Of a DNA stretch of 18,464 bases, positions 1 to 8,336 are shown piece after piece. The DNA comes from an uncultured Bacilli bacterium (GTDB lineage Bacteria; Bacillota_I; Bacilli_A; RF39; UBA660): contig CAJGDV010000013.1 in assembly GCA_904502155.1 (NCBI GenBank), forward strand, positions 1-18,464, in the 5' to 3' direction. Under the pieces are notes generated by a model that ran no database searches, was not told the DNA's origin, and saw only the letters and a program-made list of their open reading frames with translations. Numbering within the stretch: position 1 is the stretch's first letter; every line of letters starts with the position of its first letter. The position numbers and the translations under genes were made by a program.

Positions 1-21
1 CTAAATTATACTATTATTTTA

Positions 22-756
22 TTAGAATGGCAAATTATAATTTTGATAACAACCTTCTTTTTTTTCTTCTAGTATTCCTACAACATATGAACCACTACCA
101 GTAAGTCCTGCCATAATACATCCCTTATTTTTTAAGGTAATTTTTTCTTTTTCAATATTATAAATTTTTTCAAAATCATTAACTAAATTTATTTTCTTCT
201 CTAGATTTTCAAACTCATTTAATTCATCATATTTTCTAAACATTTCTTTTGTACTGCAACCTTCACTACTACTATTTATTAACAGATAAAATTGATATGG
301 ATTTTTAATCTCATTCATCTCTTCATCTAAACAACCACATTTTAAAAAATATTTACAATCATCACCAATTTTCTTAGCAATATTTAATAAATCATCATAT
401 AGTAAATTATATTCTTTATTTAATAATTTAATTATTCCACATGCGTCTGATGATTCACCACCTAATCCTGCTTTATTGGGAATATTTTTAATAATTGTTA
501 TATCATATCCTTCAATATCTTTTTTTATATATTCATAATATATTTTTATTGCTTTAAAAACACTATTTGTTTCATCACATGGTATATCTGGATCATTACA
601 TTTAATGTTTATTTTTTTATCTTTTCTTTTACTCAATATAATTTCATCAAATAAATCAATTGTTTGTACAATTGTTTTAATATTATGATAACCATCATCT
701 TTTTTATTTTGTATATTTAAAAATAAATTAATTTTCGCTGGACATTTAATTCTCAT
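22..756 (-). CDS. ispE: 4-diphosphocytidyl-2-C-methyl-D-erythritol kinase (IspE), short form
   Basis: GHMP-family kinase of the MEP isoprenoid pathway, phosphorylating CDP-methylerythritol with ATP in the cytosol. Seen: the N-terminal PAKINLFLNI stretch (residues 6-15, with the conserved Lys8), the ATP-binding loop GLGGESSDAC (97-106), IGDDCKYFL (131-139) around the expected catalytic Asp, and a C-terminal glycine-rich LTGSGSYVVGIL motif (218-229). I start at the ATG at 756, because GGTGAT sits four bases upstream and this Met directly precedes the family N-terminus. An in-frame ATG-like start at 783 would add nine non-homologous residues. At 244 residues it is shorter than the usual 280-300. 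The loop, normally GLGGGSSDA, carries Glu in place of the third Gly. It follows the HExxH gene by 38 bases and may be co-transcribed with it. The family call is firm. Confidence 0.9.
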   Translation of the reverse strand: MRIKCPAKINLFLNIQNKKDDGYHNIKTIVQTIDLFDEIILSKRKDKKINIKCNDPDIPCDETNSVFKAIKIYYEYIKKDIEGYDITIIKNIPNKAGLGGESSDACGIIKLLNKEYNLLYDDLLNIAKKIGDDCKYFLKCGCLDEEMNEIKNPYQFYLLINSSSEGCSTKEMFRKYDELNEFENLEKKINLVNDFEKIYNIEKEKITLKNKGCIMAGLTGSGSYVVGILEEKKEGCYQNYNLPF

Positions 757-783
757 TATTATCACCATTAATAATTTTAGCAT

Positions 784-806
784 AAAAAAAACTATTATAA
801 AATAGT
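784..806 (-). terminator. Possible intrinsic terminator after the HExxH gene
   Basis: On the minus strand a 6-bp stem (ACTATT/AATAGT, 791-796 with 801-806, 4-nt loop) is followed by eight T. It contains the stop codon of the upstream gene (795-797). The stem is short and A+T-rich, so it may only partly uncouple ispE. Confidence 0.4.
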
Positions 807-1589
807 CTTAGTATATGTCTTATTAATTTCATTAAGACTTGATTTAAAGTCATTTAATCCATATGGATTATACATATTTGAAAGTAAATAATCAACATAT
901 TTCTTTAGTTGGTTATATGTCATTATTTCTCTAAAATAATCATTAAACTGATTTTCTATTTTATCTATATTTCCTTTATAAGTTTGCATATCAACAAAAT
1001 CAGTAAACTCTTCCATTTTTAAAAGTGGCATACATATTTCCATTAATTGTCTATAAGCTACATAAGGACCTTCTCCTAAGTTATTTACATAATTATCAAA
1101 TGGTGTATTATTTTGATTTTTATATTTTTTTATATTATTAACCATTTTACCAGTTATATAAGTATTGTAAATTTCTTCTAGACCAATACCTTCTCTAATT
1201 GAAGTCATTTTTAATAAATTAACTTTTATAGTTTGTAATCCTCTTTGTGCTATTAAATTATTATTTTCTAATTTCTCTGTATGTTTTACTAAATGGTGTC
1301 TTAATTCATGAATTAAAGTAGCCTGAATATCAAAAAGATTGCGATTATAAATATTAACTAAAATACTATCTTCTGTAAATTTATTGCCTTCTAATGAATA
1401 TTTACAGCATCCATTAAATGTGCCTAAATTATTATTAAAATATTCTATTTCACTATCTTTTATTCTTTGTGATAAATCTTCATTATATCTTTCATTAAAT
1501 AATAATGTTGCTAAAATTAATCGATAGTTATTTAGTTGATTTTCGTCATTATATAGTTTTAATAGTTTGTCGTAATTGTTATTGTTCAT
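795..1589 (-). CDS. Uncharacterised HExxH protein, possible zinc metallopeptidase
   Basis: I do not recognise the family. Residues 90-102 contain ATLIHELRHHLVKH, an HExxH motif (His94, Glu95, His98) in a hydrophobic helix context typical of zincin metallopeptidases. A GIGLEEIYNTY segment about 40 residues downstream (around Glu138/Glu139) could supply the third metal ligand in a gluzincin-like arrangement; that assignment is inference. There is no signal peptide or membrane segment, so the protein is probably cytosolic. The start at 1589 is supported by AGGAGAGG just upstream. It lies between the tRNA-Lys terminator and ispE, with no clear promoter of its own, so expression may rely on read-through. 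HELRHH could also be a structural motif; activity is unproven. Confidence 0.6.
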   Translation of the reverse strand: MNNNNYDKLLKLYNDENQLNNYRLILATLLFNERYNEDLSQRIKDSEIEYFNNNLGTFNGCCKYSLEGNKFTEDSILVNIYNRNLFDIQATLIHELRHHLVKHTEKLENNNLIAQRGLQTIKVNLLKMTSIREGIGLEEIYNTYITGKMVNNIKKYKNQNNTPFDNYVNNLGEGPYVAYRQLMEICMPLLKMEEFTDFVDMQTYKGNIDKIENQFNDYFREIMTYNQLKKYVDYLLSNMYNPYGLNDFKSSLNEINKTYTKTIL

Positions 1590-1608
1590 TATACCTCTCC
1601 TAAATACT

Positions 1609-1633
1609 AAAAAAACTGTCTTAAAAGACAGTT
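1609..1633 (-). terminator. Intrinsic terminator of tRNA-Lys
   Basis: Minus-strand stem AACTGTCT/AGACAGTT (1614-1621 with 1626-1633, 4-nt loop, extendable by one pair) followed by seven T (1609-1615 on the plus strand are A). It lies 10 bases past the tRNA CCA end. Confidence 0.8.
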
Positions 1634-1643
1634 GTTTTTAAAA

Positions 1644-1719
1644 TGGTGTCCCGTGCGAGATTCGAACTCACGACCCTTTGATTAAAAGTCAAATGCTCTA
1701 CCAGCTGAGCTAACGGGAC
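1644..1719 (-). tRNA. tRNA-Lys (anticodon UUU)
   Basis: The minus strand reads GTCCCGT at the 5' end, pairing with ACGGGAC, followed by discriminator A and an encoded CCA (1644-1646). The D arm GCTCAGCTGGTAGAGC, anticodon loop CTTTTAA (anticodon TTT) and T loop TTCGAATC are all present. Length is 76 nt including CCA. It is a single tRNA with its own promoter and terminator. The TTT anticodon suits a genome that uses AAA heavily. Confidence 0.97.
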
Positions 1720-1733
1720 AAGCAACGTTTCTA

Positions 1734-1762
1734 ATATTACTACTATTTTTAATATTTGTCAA
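1734..1762 (-). promoter_or_regulatory. SigA promoter of tRNA-Lys
   Basis: TTGACA (1757-1762), 17-bp spacer, TAATAT (1734-1739), followed 14 bases later by the mature tRNA 5' end. The -35 box directly abuts the glgP terminator hairpin. Confidence 0.85.
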
Positions 1763-1791
1763 CTAAAAATAACACTTTCGTGTTATTTTAG
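1763..1791 (-). terminator. Intrinsic terminator of glgP
   Basis: Stem of 10 bp (plus-strand AAAATAACAC/GTGTTATTTT, 1766-1775 with 1780-1789) with a TTTC loop. The glgP stop codon (1783-1785) lies inside the stem. The T-rich tract is partly in the 3' arm of the hairpin. Confidence 0.7.
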
Positions 1792-4071
1792 TTTCCAAAT
1801 ATCTTTATTATAATCATTTATTGTTCTGTCACTAGAAAAATAACCACTTGAAGCAATATTTTTTACCATTTTCTTTTTCCATTCAAGTCTATTTTCATAA
1901 TCTTTGAATGCTTTGTCTTTTGTTGTTTTATAATCTTCAAAATCTAATAAAGTTTTAAACCAATCTTTAAAAATTAATTCATTTTGAAGTCTTCTTAATC
2001 TTTCAAAATTTCCACCATTACTTAGTGTTTCTTCACTAACTAAGAAATCAATGGCATTTTTAATATCTTTATTAGTATCATAATAATCTTTTGGATTATA
2101 TGAATTATCTTGGTAAATTTTAATTACTTCATCAGCATTTTTACCAAAGATATAAATATTATCATCACCTACTAATTCATGAATTTCAACATTAGCCCCA
2201 TCTTCAGTTCCTAGTGTTATTGCACCATTAAGCATAAATTTCATATTTCCTGTTCCACTTGCTTCTTTACTTGCTAATGAAATTTGTTCAGAAATATCAC
2301 ATGCTGGAATTACTTTTTCAGCTAAACTTACATTATAATTTTCAAGCATAATTACATTCATATATGGTGAAACTTCAGGATCATTTTTAATTATTTCTTG
2401 CATTACTAATATAGCATGAATAATATCTTGAGCCGTTGTATAAGCAGGAGCTGCTTTAGCACCAAAAATAAATGTTAATGGTCTTTCAGGAATATTTCCA
2501 TTTTTTATTTCTTGATATTTGTTAATAATATAAAGTAAGTTCATTTGTTGTCTTTTATATTCATGAAGTCTTTTTGATTGGATATCATATATACTATCAG
2601 GATTTAAATCTATCCCTTTAGTTTCTTTTAAATAATCAGATAGTTCTACTTTTTTAATTCTTTTTACATTTTCTAAATCATTTAAGAACTCTTCATCATC
2701 AATAAAGTTTTCAAGTTTAGAAAGTTCAGTTGAATCTTTTTTAAATTCACTACCTATTTTTGATTCAATCAATTTTGTTAATTCTTTATTTGATTCAATT
2801 AACCATCTACGGAATGTAATTCCGTTAGTTTTATTATTAAATTTTTCTGGATATAATTTATAAAATTCATTAAGTTCTGTGTTTTTTAAAATATCAGTAT
2901 GAAGTCTTGCTACCCCATTAACAGAGAAACCATAATGAATATCCATATGAGCCATATGAATTCTTCCTTGATTATCTATAATATTGATTTTTTCATTATT
3001 ACCATATTTGTGTTTAACACGATTATCAAGTTCATAAATTATTGGCATTAATTGTGGACATACTGTTTCAATGAAATCAATTGGCCATTTTTCAAGTGCC
3101 TCAGCTAAAATTGTATGGTTTGTATAAGCACATGTTTTGCTTACAACATTAATAGCTTCATCCATAGAAAATCCTTCATTTTCAGTTAATAATCTAATCA
3201 TTTCAGGAATAATCATTGATGGATGAGTATCATTAATTTGAATAACAGCATGTTCATTCATTTTATGTAAATCAACATTTTTTTCTTTTAATTCTTCTAA
3301 TATCATTTGAGCTGTACTAGATACCATAAAATATTGTTGATATACACGTAGTAATCTTCCTTGTTTTGTTGAATCATCTGGATATAAGAATAAAGTTAAG
3401 TTTTTATTTATATCCCATTGTGGAAATTTAATTCCATCATAAACGATGTTTTCATCAACAGTTTCAATATCAAATAAATTTAATTTATTTTTTCCTCCAT
3501 TGTAACCTGGAACATCAATTGTATATAGTTTAGATGTAACATCTCCATACCCAAAGTGTACTTTGTATTTTTTGTTTTCATCATTAAGCCATGAATAATT
3601 TTCAATCCATTCATTTTTTTCGGCTCTTTGTTCATTATTTTTAAATTCTTGTTTAAATAATCCATAATGATAATTTAAACCACATCCATCTCCTGGTAAT
3701 TGTAAAGATGCTATTGAGTCTAAAAAGCATGCTGCTAAGCGTCCTAGACCACCATTACCTAATGATGGTTCTGGTTCAACTTCTTCTATTTGTGCTAAAT
3801 TTTTATTTTCACTTTTTAGAACTTCATCAAATTTATCATAAAGTCCTAAATTAATTAAATTATTTGATAATAGTTTACCAATTAAAAATTCAGCAGAAAC
3901 ATAATAAACTTTCTTATCCCCATTAATTTCTTCTATTAAATTGCTATAAGCTTTAGTTAATTGTAATATTGCATAATAAAGTTCTTCATTATTACAATCT
4001 TTAATTTCTTTATTATACATTGTATTACACATCGAAGATAAAGCTTTTTTAACTTCTAAGTTGTCTAACAT
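1783..4071 (-). CDS. glgP: Glycogen/maltodextrin phosphorylase (GT35)
   Basis: PLP-dependent phosphorylase that releases glucose-1-phosphate from glycogen or other alpha-1,4-glucans in the cytosol. Seen: [19 protein letters not shown] (101-119), [16 protein letters not shown] (280-295), [14 protein letters not shown] (317-330), the [10 protein letters not shown] region (499-508), FGAKAAPAY (536-544) and the PLP-site signature [15 protein letters not shown] (603-617), in which Lys611 is expected to bind PLP. At 762 residues it is slightly shorter than the roughly 800 of E. coli enzymes but complete at both ends. The start at 4071 is preceded by AGGGAGGA. A weak promoter candidate is TTGTCG (4118-4123), 18 bp, TATACA (4094-4099). 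No other glycogen genes are in the window. Family call secure; glycogen versus maltodextrin preference is not decidable. Confidence 0.97.
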   Translation of the reverse strand: MLDNLEVKKALSSMCNTMYNKEIKDCNNEELYYAILQLTKAYSNLIEEINGDKKVYYVSAEFLIGKLLSNNLINLGLYDKFDEVLKSENKNLAQIEEVEPEPSLGNGGLGRLAACFLDSIASLQLPGDGCGLNYHYGLFKQEFKNNEQRAEKNEWIENYSWLNDENKKYKVHFGYGDVTSKLYTIDVPGYNGGKNKLNLFDIETVDENIVYDGIKFPQWDINKNLTLFLYPDDSTKQGRLLRVYQQYFMVSSTAQMILEELKEKNVDLHKMNEHAVIQINDTHPSMIIPEMIRLLTENEGFSMDEAINVVSKTCAYTNHTILAEALEKWPIDFIETVCPQLMPIIYELDNRVKHKYGNNEKINIIDNQGRIHMAHMDIHYGFSVNGVARLHTDILKNTELNEFYKLYPEKFNNKTNGITFRRWLIESNKELTKLIESKIGSEFKKDSTELSKLENFIDDEEFLNDLENVKRIKKVELSDYLKETKGIDLNPDSIYDIQSKRLHEYKRQQMNLLYIINKYQEIKNGNIPERPLTFIFGAKAAPAYTTAQDIIHAILVMQEIIKNDPEVSPYMNVIMLENYNVSLAEKVIPACDISEQISLASKEASGTGNMKFMLNGAITLGTEDGANVEIHELVGDDNIYIFGKNADEVIKIYQDNSYNPKDYYDTNKDIKNAIDFLVSEETLSNGGNFERLRRLQNELIFKDWFKTLLDFEDYKTTKDKAFKDYENRLEWKKKMVKNIASSGYFSSDRTINDYNKDIWKLK

Positions 4072-4145
4072 TTATAAAATCCTCCCTATATCTTGTATAA
4101 ATTAACTTTATCATATTCGACAAAATAATACAATCTTTTTAAAAT

Positions 4146-4168
4146 AAAAAAAAGCTAAAAAGCTTTTT
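4146..4168 (-). terminator. Intrinsic terminator of the CaCA exchanger gene
   Basis: An 8-bp stem AAAAAGCT/AGCTTTTT (4149-4156 with 4161-4168) with a 4-nt loop and a further T run on the minus strand. The stem abuts the stop codon (4168-4170). Confidence 0.8.
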
Positions 4169-5139
4169 TATGCAGAAATTATAGTAATTATAATATAAAT
4201 AACATATACAGAAACAAAAGTAATACCATTTAATCTTGTCATTGTATCTTTTTTTCCAAAGAATGGATTTAAACACATAAATAATGTACCAAACATTAAT
4301 AAGACAATATCTTTATTATAAGATAAAGAATAATTAATTGGTGAAATTGCTGCACTTGATCCAATTATTAAGAAAACATTAAATATTTGACTTCCTAAAA
4401 TATTTCCGATTGCCATATCTGTTTCACCTTTAAATGATGCTGTAACACTTGTTAATAATTCAGGTAAACTTGTTGATATAGCAATAATAGTAAGCCCGAT
4501 TAATTTTTGACTTAAACCTAATCTTTTTGCTAATAAAACAGCATTATCTACAACAAAATCTCCACCAAGTTTTAATAATATTATACCTAATATTATCATA
4601 AAAATTGATTTCCAAATATTGATTTTTTTAAGTTCAATAAAGGAAGCTTTTTCAATAGATTTCTTTGATATTTTTTTAGCATTTTTAGCCATATATAAGT
4701 TATAACAAATAAATGCTATAGCACATAAAAGTAAAATAAATCCTTCACTTCTTGTAATTATATTTTGATTTACTAATCCATTAGCAACAACAAATAATAA
4801 TGTTGTAGCTCCCATATTTATAAAATTTTCTATATATTTTGTTTGCTTTTTATAAATTAATGGTTTTATAATTGCACAAGATCCTAATATTAAAAATAAG
4901 TTAGCAATATTACTACCTACAACATTTCCAATAGATATATCACTATGCCCATTTATTGCTGAACCTAAACTTACAACTAGTTCTGGAAGACTTGTTCCTA
5001 TACTAACAATTGTCAGTGCAATTACCATTTCTGGTATTCTAAATTTTTTGGCAATATTACATGCTCCATCAACTAAAAAGTCAGCACCTTTAATTAAAAG
5101 AACAAAGCCAACTAAAATTAAAACTACTTCTATAATCAT
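4168..5139 (-). CDS. CaCA-family Na+/Ca2+ (K+-dependent type) exchanger, YrbG-like
   Basis: Integral membrane cation/proton or Na+/Ca2+ antiporter of the CaCA superfamily. Its hallmark is an internal duplication: alpha-1 repeat SIGTSLPELVVSLGSA (46-61) with GNVVGSNIANLFLILG (71-86), and alpha-2 repeat AISTSLPELLTSVTAS (220-235) with GNILGSQIFNVFLIIG (245-260). Each TSLPEL supplies the conserved cation-coordinating Glu. About ten hydrophobic helices are split by a basic loop around residues 151-170 (AKNAKKISKKSIEKA). The 323-residue length is normal for bacterial YrbG-type members. The start at 5139 has AGGAGG upstream. It has its own strong promoter right after mraY and its own terminator. 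The transported ions are not decidable from sequence. Confidence 0.92.
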   Translation of the reverse strand: MIIEVVLILVGFVLLIKGADFLVDGACNIAKKFRIPEMVIALTIVSIGTSLPELVVSLGSAINGHSDISIGNVVGSNIANLFLILGSCAIIKPLIYKKQTKYIENFINMGATTLLFVVANGLVNQNIITRSEGFILLLCAIAFICYNLYMAKNAKKISKKSIEKASFIELKKINIWKSIFMIILGIILLKLGGDFVVDNAVLLAKRLGLSQKLIGLTIIAISTSLPELLTSVTASFKGETDMAIGNILGSQIFNVFLIIGSSAAISPINYSLSYNKDIVLLMFGTLFMCLNPFFGKKDTMTRLNGITFVSVYVIYIIITIISA

Positions 5140-5159
5140 TTCATATCCTCCTAGTTTAA

Positions 5160-5188
5160 ATTATATTATAATGAGTAGTAAAAGTCAA
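5160..5188 (-). promoter_or_regulatory. SigA promoter of the CaCA exchanger gene
   Basis: TTGACT (5183-5188), 17-bp spacer, TATAAT (5160-5165). The -35 begins immediately after the mraY stop codon. A second overlapping TATAAT (5165-5170) has a 12-bp spacer and is unlikely to be used. No terminator separates mraY from this gene. Confidence 0.8.
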
Positions 5189-6172
5189 TTATATTACTAT
5201 TATGGCAATTAATGTAGATATTAATCCTATTATCCAAAATAATTTTACTATTTTTTGTTCGCTATAGCCTTTTTTTTCAAAATGATGATGAAGAGGAGTC
5301 ATCAAAAATACTCTTCGTTTTGTAAGTTTATAATATGATACTTGTATGATTACAGAAACAGTTTCAAGTACAAAGACAAACCCAATAATTAAAAGGAAAA
5401 TTTCATGTCTTGTAAGTATTGCTACAGAACCTAATGTAGCCCCTAGAGCAAGTGATCCAGTATCCCCCATAAAAATACTAGCAGGATGACTATTAAAGAT
5501 GAGAAAGCCTAATAATGACCCAGATAGACTAAAACAAAATAAAGCTATTTCTTCATAACCATCTAACCATCCAGTACTTAATGATATTAAACCAAAAGCT
5601 AAAAATGATATTATTGAAAGACCTGTTGCTAGACCATCTAAACCATCTGTAAGGTTCACTGCATTACTACTTGCTATTAATACTAATAATATAAAAACTC
5701 CATAAAGCCAGCCTATATTTAGTTTAAAACCTATAGTATGAATCCATAAAAGTGGCTCATTATCAGCTTTCATAAATAGATAAAAAAAGATAATCGCAAT
5801 AACAATTTGCATCATCATTTTACTACTAGCACTTAATCCTTTATTATTCTTTTTTATAATAATTAGTAAATCATCTGTAAATCCTATAAAACCATATGAT
5901 AAAAAAACAATAATTACAATAATAAAATTATATGTTAAATCAATTTTATTAAATATATAAAGTATTAATAATGTAATTATTGTTGATAAAATAAAAATTA
6001 TTCCACCCATAGTTGGAGTATTACTTTTGCTTCTATGACTTTCTTCTAAATATTTATTTAACTGTTGATTTAATTTAAATTTTTTTATTAAAGGAATAAG
6101 TATTGTACCTAAAAGAATTGATATTAATAATGATATTAATAATACTAATGTTGTTTTTGTAAGAATTAGCAT
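5189..6172 (-). CDS. mraY: Phospho-N-acetylmuramoyl-pentapeptide transferase (MraY)
   Basis: Membrane enzyme that transfers phospho-MurNAc-pentapeptide from UDP to undecaprenyl phosphate, making lipid I for peptidoglycan. Seen: SHRSKSNTPTMGG (45-57), FTDDLL (98-103, Asp100/Asp101), SNAVNLTDGLDGLATG (169-184, Asp176/Asp179), NSHPASIFMGDTGS (227-240, Asp237) and the MraY-specific PLHHHFEKKG (293-302), which separates it from WecA/TagO relatives. Ten or so hydrophobic helices; 327 residues, a normal length. The start at 6172 is preceded by GGTGAT. It stands outside a dcw-type cluster here: its neighbours are a membrane protein of unknown function and a cation exchanger. I see no convincing promoter directly upstream, so it may depend on weak local initiation or read-through past the terminator at 6194-6217. 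Confidence 0.97.
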   Translation of the reverse strand: MLILTKTTLVLLISLLISILLGTILIPLIKKFKLNQQLNKYLEESHRSKSNTPTMGGIIFILSTIITLLILYIFNKIDLTYNFIIVIIVFLSYGFIGFTDDLLIIIKKNNKGLSASSKMMMQIVIAIIFFYLFMKADNEPLLWIHTIGFKLNIGWLYGVFILLVLIASSNAVNLTDGLDGLATGLSIISFLAFGLISLSTGWLDGYEEIALFCFSLSGSLLGFLIFNSHPASIFMGDTGSLALGATLGSVAILTRHEIFLLIIGFVFVLETVSVIIQVSYYKLTKRRVFLMTPLHHHFEKKGYSEQKIVKLFWIIGLISTLIAIIVI

Positions 6173-6193
6173 ATTATCACCATTAATATATAT

Positions 6194-6217
6194 GAAAAAA
6201 AGTCTTAAATAAGACTT
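6194..6217 (-). terminator. Intrinsic terminator after the 177-residue membrane protein gene
   Basis: An 8-bp stem (plus-strand AAGTCTTA/TAAGACTT, 6200-6207 with 6210-6217) plus a seven-T tract on the minus strand. The stop codon (6216-6218) overlaps the stem. Confidence 0.75.
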
Positions 6218-6749
6218 ATTCTTTACTAATTTTAAAACTTAAAATAAATACAATTAAACATACTAAAGCAATACAAGCTTGAATAATGTATAGTTTAAGT
6301 GAATTATTAGAACCATCAACTGGAATTAAAAATGTAAGTGAAATAGATGTAATTGCAATAATAATTAATATAAATCTAAATATTAACATTTTAGATTCAC
6401 TAGACATTTCTTTTTTAATTTGTTCTTTTTGTTTTTCTAAATATTTATCGTATGTAATTAATGGTTCTACAGGAACTTTATTTTTTTGATATTCAATAAC
6501 AATTTTATTATGTTCAGAATCATCCATTTTGAAAATTAATTCTTTTATTTCTTTTGTTAAATCTGTTTTAACAGTATATTTTATTACTGTGTTTCCTCTT
6601 TCTCTTGTTACCGAATTCATATCAGAAAATGGTAATACAACACTTTTTTCTTTTGTGATTACTTCAATACCTAAATCTAAAAAGTATAATTTTCCATCTA
6701 ACCATTCGTCATTATCTTTAATTTCAATATTAAATCCTGTTTTCTTCAT
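6216..6749 (-). CDS. Membrane protein with PH-like N-terminal region, unknown function
   Basis: I do not recognise a named family. Residues 1-90 read as alternating short beta strands (GKLYFLDLGIEVIT, KSVVLPFSDMNSVTR, NTVIKYTV, KIVIEYQ), the pattern of a PH/GRAM-like barrel. A charged segment (100-117, rich in Lys/Glu/Gln) leads to two transmembrane helices (about 121-142 and 152-172) and a short basic tail. Topology is probably cytosolic N-terminus with a short external loop. The start at 6749 has GAGGTGAT upstream. It begins 14 bases after the stop of the 288-residue gene, so the two form an operon. The PH-like assignment is pattern inference, not homology. Confidence 0.7.
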   Translation of the reverse strand: MKKTGFNIEIKDNDEWLDGKLYFLDLGIEVITKEKSVVLPFSDMNSVTRERGNTVIKYTVKTDLTKEIKELIFKMDDSEHNKIVIEYQKNKVPVEPLITYDKYLEKQKEQIKKEMSSESKMLIFRFILIIIAITSISLTFLIPVDGSNNSLKLYIIQACIALVCLIVFILSFKISKE

Positions 6750-6763
6750 TTTATCACCTCATT

Positions 6764-7630
6764 TTAAAATTCTGCTATACGGCTATCAAATTGTTCATTA
6801 TTTAAAGATAAATAATTAACTAATTTAATTTCGTCCTCAAAAGATATTTTACATTTAATATTCCATTCATAAGTTCTTGAAATTCCATCTTCAAATTTAA
6901 ATGTTATTTTATGACCATTTAAAGTGTATTTGCATTCTTGTGCAGATACTTTGTTTCCTCGAAAACTTCCAAATTTACAGCTTCCATCTTCATAAATTTT
7001 ATATGCCTGATAGTCTGAGTCAGTTCCACTAACCCACATTCTACTTCCTTCAGTATATAAATTATCTTTAGAATTTAGAATTGTTAATCTCATAAATATT
7101 GATAAACCAATTAGAAAAACTGCTAATATTATTACAAAAATATATGCATATGATTTTTGTTTTGGTTTTAATGTATTGTTAAGTTCTTCTTGTTTATTTT
7201 TATTTTCATCAGATATTTCAGGCATAGTTACTTGTTGTGGTGGTAATACTGATGTTTGATTATTAGTCATTACATACATTGAAGCTATTGTTTTTTGTTC
7301 TTGCTCTTTTGGTTCCTTATTATAAATATTATTTGTTGGTGGTACATATTCACCATTATCTTCTTCTTTTGGTGCTGATTTTTTAGCAACAATTTCATCA
7401 TAAATTTCACTCAAATTATCAGCATTTATGGAAATTATTTTCTTTTTGGCTTCTCCGTTTTTTCTTTCCATATATGTAATATTTAAATATTGATCTTGAT
7501 AATTAATATTTGCCATTTCTAATAAAGTTATAACTAATGAACTTGTTTCCATTTTAATAATTATAGCACCATCAGTAATTGTTAAAATTGCTGGTAACCA
7601 TTTTTCATTAATATAAACTCCTATTTCCAT
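6764..7630 (-). CDS. Single-pass membrane protein: PH-like cytoplasmic part, linker, external Cys-containing domain
   Basis: No family recognised. Residues 1-84 form a beta-rich, PH-like stretch ending in an amphipathic helix (ADNLSEIYDEI). A low-complexity linker follows (85-157, rich in Pro, Gln, Asn, Glu, Lys). One transmembrane helix (about 161-181, YAYIFVIILAVFLIGLSIFM) is followed by an external domain of about 105 residues with three Cys (218, 233, 260) and strands such as KITFKFEDGISRTYEWNI. The layout resembles a transmembrane sensor or scaffold, which is inference. I choose the ATG at 7630: the upstream AGGAGTGAT has the spacing used by neighbouring genes. The ATG at 7633 or GTG at 7639 are alternatives. 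Promoter at 7653-7681; first gene of a two-gene operon. Confidence 0.7.
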   Translation of the reverse strand: MEIGVYINEKWLPAILTITDGAIIIKMETSSLVITLLEMANINYQDQYLNITYMERKNGEAKKKIISINADNLSEIYDEIVAKKSAPKEEDNGEYVPPTNNIYNKEPKEQEQKTIASMYVMTNNQTSVLPPQQVTMPEISDENKNKQEELNNTLKPKQKSYAYIFVIILAVFLIGLSIFMRLTILNSKDNLYTEGSRMWVSGTDSDYQAYKIYEDGSCKFGSFRGNKVSAQECKYTLNGHKITFKFEDGISRTYEWNIKCKISFEDEIKLVNYLSLNNEQFDSRIAEF

Positions 7631-7652
7631 CATTATCACTCCTAATATAATA

Positions 7653-7681
7653 ATTATATCATACTAATAAAAAAAAGTTAA
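7653..7681 (-). promoter_or_regulatory. Promoter of the membrane-protein operon
   Basis: TTAACT (7676-7681), 17-bp spacer, and extended -10 TGATATAAT (7653-7661). The -35 overlaps the terminator of the upstream HAD gene. Confidence 0.7.
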
Positions 7682-7699
7682 AAATTAATTTAACTTTTT
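7669..7699 (-). terminator. Intrinsic terminator of the HAD gene
   Basis: An 11-bp stem (plus-strand AAAAAGTTAAA/TTTAACTTTTT, 7672-7682 with 7689-7699) with a 6-nt loop and a T tract on the minus strand. The TGA stop (7699-7701) abuts the stem. Confidence 0.75.
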
Positions 7700-8190
7700 C
7701 ATAATAAATTTATTATATCTCCTAGATTATAAATGGATTTAAATTTGTCATATTCTTTGTTTGTAAATTTAATACTTATTCCTCCGTTTTGTTGCCATAA
7801 TTCTAGATTTTTAGAATAATCATCTATTAATATTGAATCTTTAGGATCAACATAATGACATTTATCTATATTTCTTGGAACAGGAATTACATTTAAATTC
7901 CCTACTTTATTTGTTAGTAGTTTTTTCTTTTCATTAGCTTCTTCTTCTGAACAAACATGGGTCAAAATGGCCACATTAAAATCATTTGAATCATTGAGGG
8001 TTTTTAAATGGGAAAATGCATTACTTATTTCGTCACATTCCTTTAAGAGTTTATCCCAATTAATTTTTTTTAAAAAATTAACTGTTTCATCATAATTTGT
8101 TCTATCAACTTGATGTTCATCTAGAAGGTTTGTGATAGCGTTATTAGTATTCATAATAACACCATCAAAATCAATATACAATTTTTTCAT
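7699..8190 (-). CDS. Small HAD-superfamily phosphohydrolase, 5'-nucleotidase-like
   Basis: Seen: HAD motif I YIDFDGVIMNT (5-15; nucleophile Asp7, acid/base Asp9), motif II ILTHVCS (75-81; Thr77), a Lys near 110 for motif III and motif IV SILIDDYSKNLELW (119-132; Asp123/Asp124). A small helical cap would lie between residues 13 and 70. Motif IV (LIDDYxxNLxxW) resembles the cytosolic 5'(3')-deoxyribonucleotidase/YqfW-like branch, so a nucleotide or small phosphate ester is the likely substrate. 163 residues, cytosolic. AAAGGAG precedes the start. Its leader of about 180 nt carries a glmS-ribozyme-like RNA, so a link to amino-sugar phosphates is worth testing. The substrate cannot be fixed from sequence. 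Confidence 0.85.
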   Translation of the reverse strand: MKKLYIDFDGVIMNTNNAITNLLDEHQVDRTNYDETVNFLKKINWDKLLKECDEISNAFSHLKTLNDSNDFNVAILTHVCSEEEANEKKKLLTNKVGNLNVIPVPRNIDKCHYVDPKDSILIDDYSKNLELWQQNGGISIKFTNKEYDKFKSIYNLGDIINLL

Positions 8191-8246
8191 ATTATAATCT
8201 CCTTTGGTACGATATATTTTTTGTTATAATTTTAATTTTATTTTTT

Positions 8247-8336
8247 GTAATATATCTTTCGAGATACCACCCGTAGTAACATCCGCCGATATTTCGATCG
8301 TTACTAACCTCGTCATCCACTAGGGATCAGGCGCTA
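8247..8336 (-). ncRNA. glmS-type self-cleaving ribozyme in the leader of the HAD gene
   Basis: Read on the minus strand, the conserved glmS elements occur in order: the cleavage-site segment A|GCGCC (8335|8334 to 8330), a small hairpin ATCC-CTAGT-GGAT (8315-8327), GACGAGG (8308-8314), ATCGA, and CGGCGGATG (8279-8288). TAGTAAC (8300-8306) pairs perfectly with GTTACTA (8274-8280), exactly where Bacillus ribozymes pair GGAGG with CCUCC. The helix is conserved though its sequence differs. CGCC/GGCG complementarity at the cleavage site is kept. A last hairpin with a CGAA loop (8247-8270) replaces the long 3' peripheral part of characterised examples. The stretch is visibly richer in G+C than its surroundings. 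Self-cleavage with GlcN6P is known for the class; activity here is inference. Confidence 0.85.

Noticed and set aside
6286..6819. Plus-strand reading frames opposite the 177-residue membrane protein
   Set aside because: No SD or promoter, and the composition is that expected antisense to an A+T-rich gene.
7699..8190. Mycoplasma-type code with TGA as Trp
   Set aside because: Trp is encoded by TGG in the genes inspected, and TGA ends the HAD gene right at its terminator.
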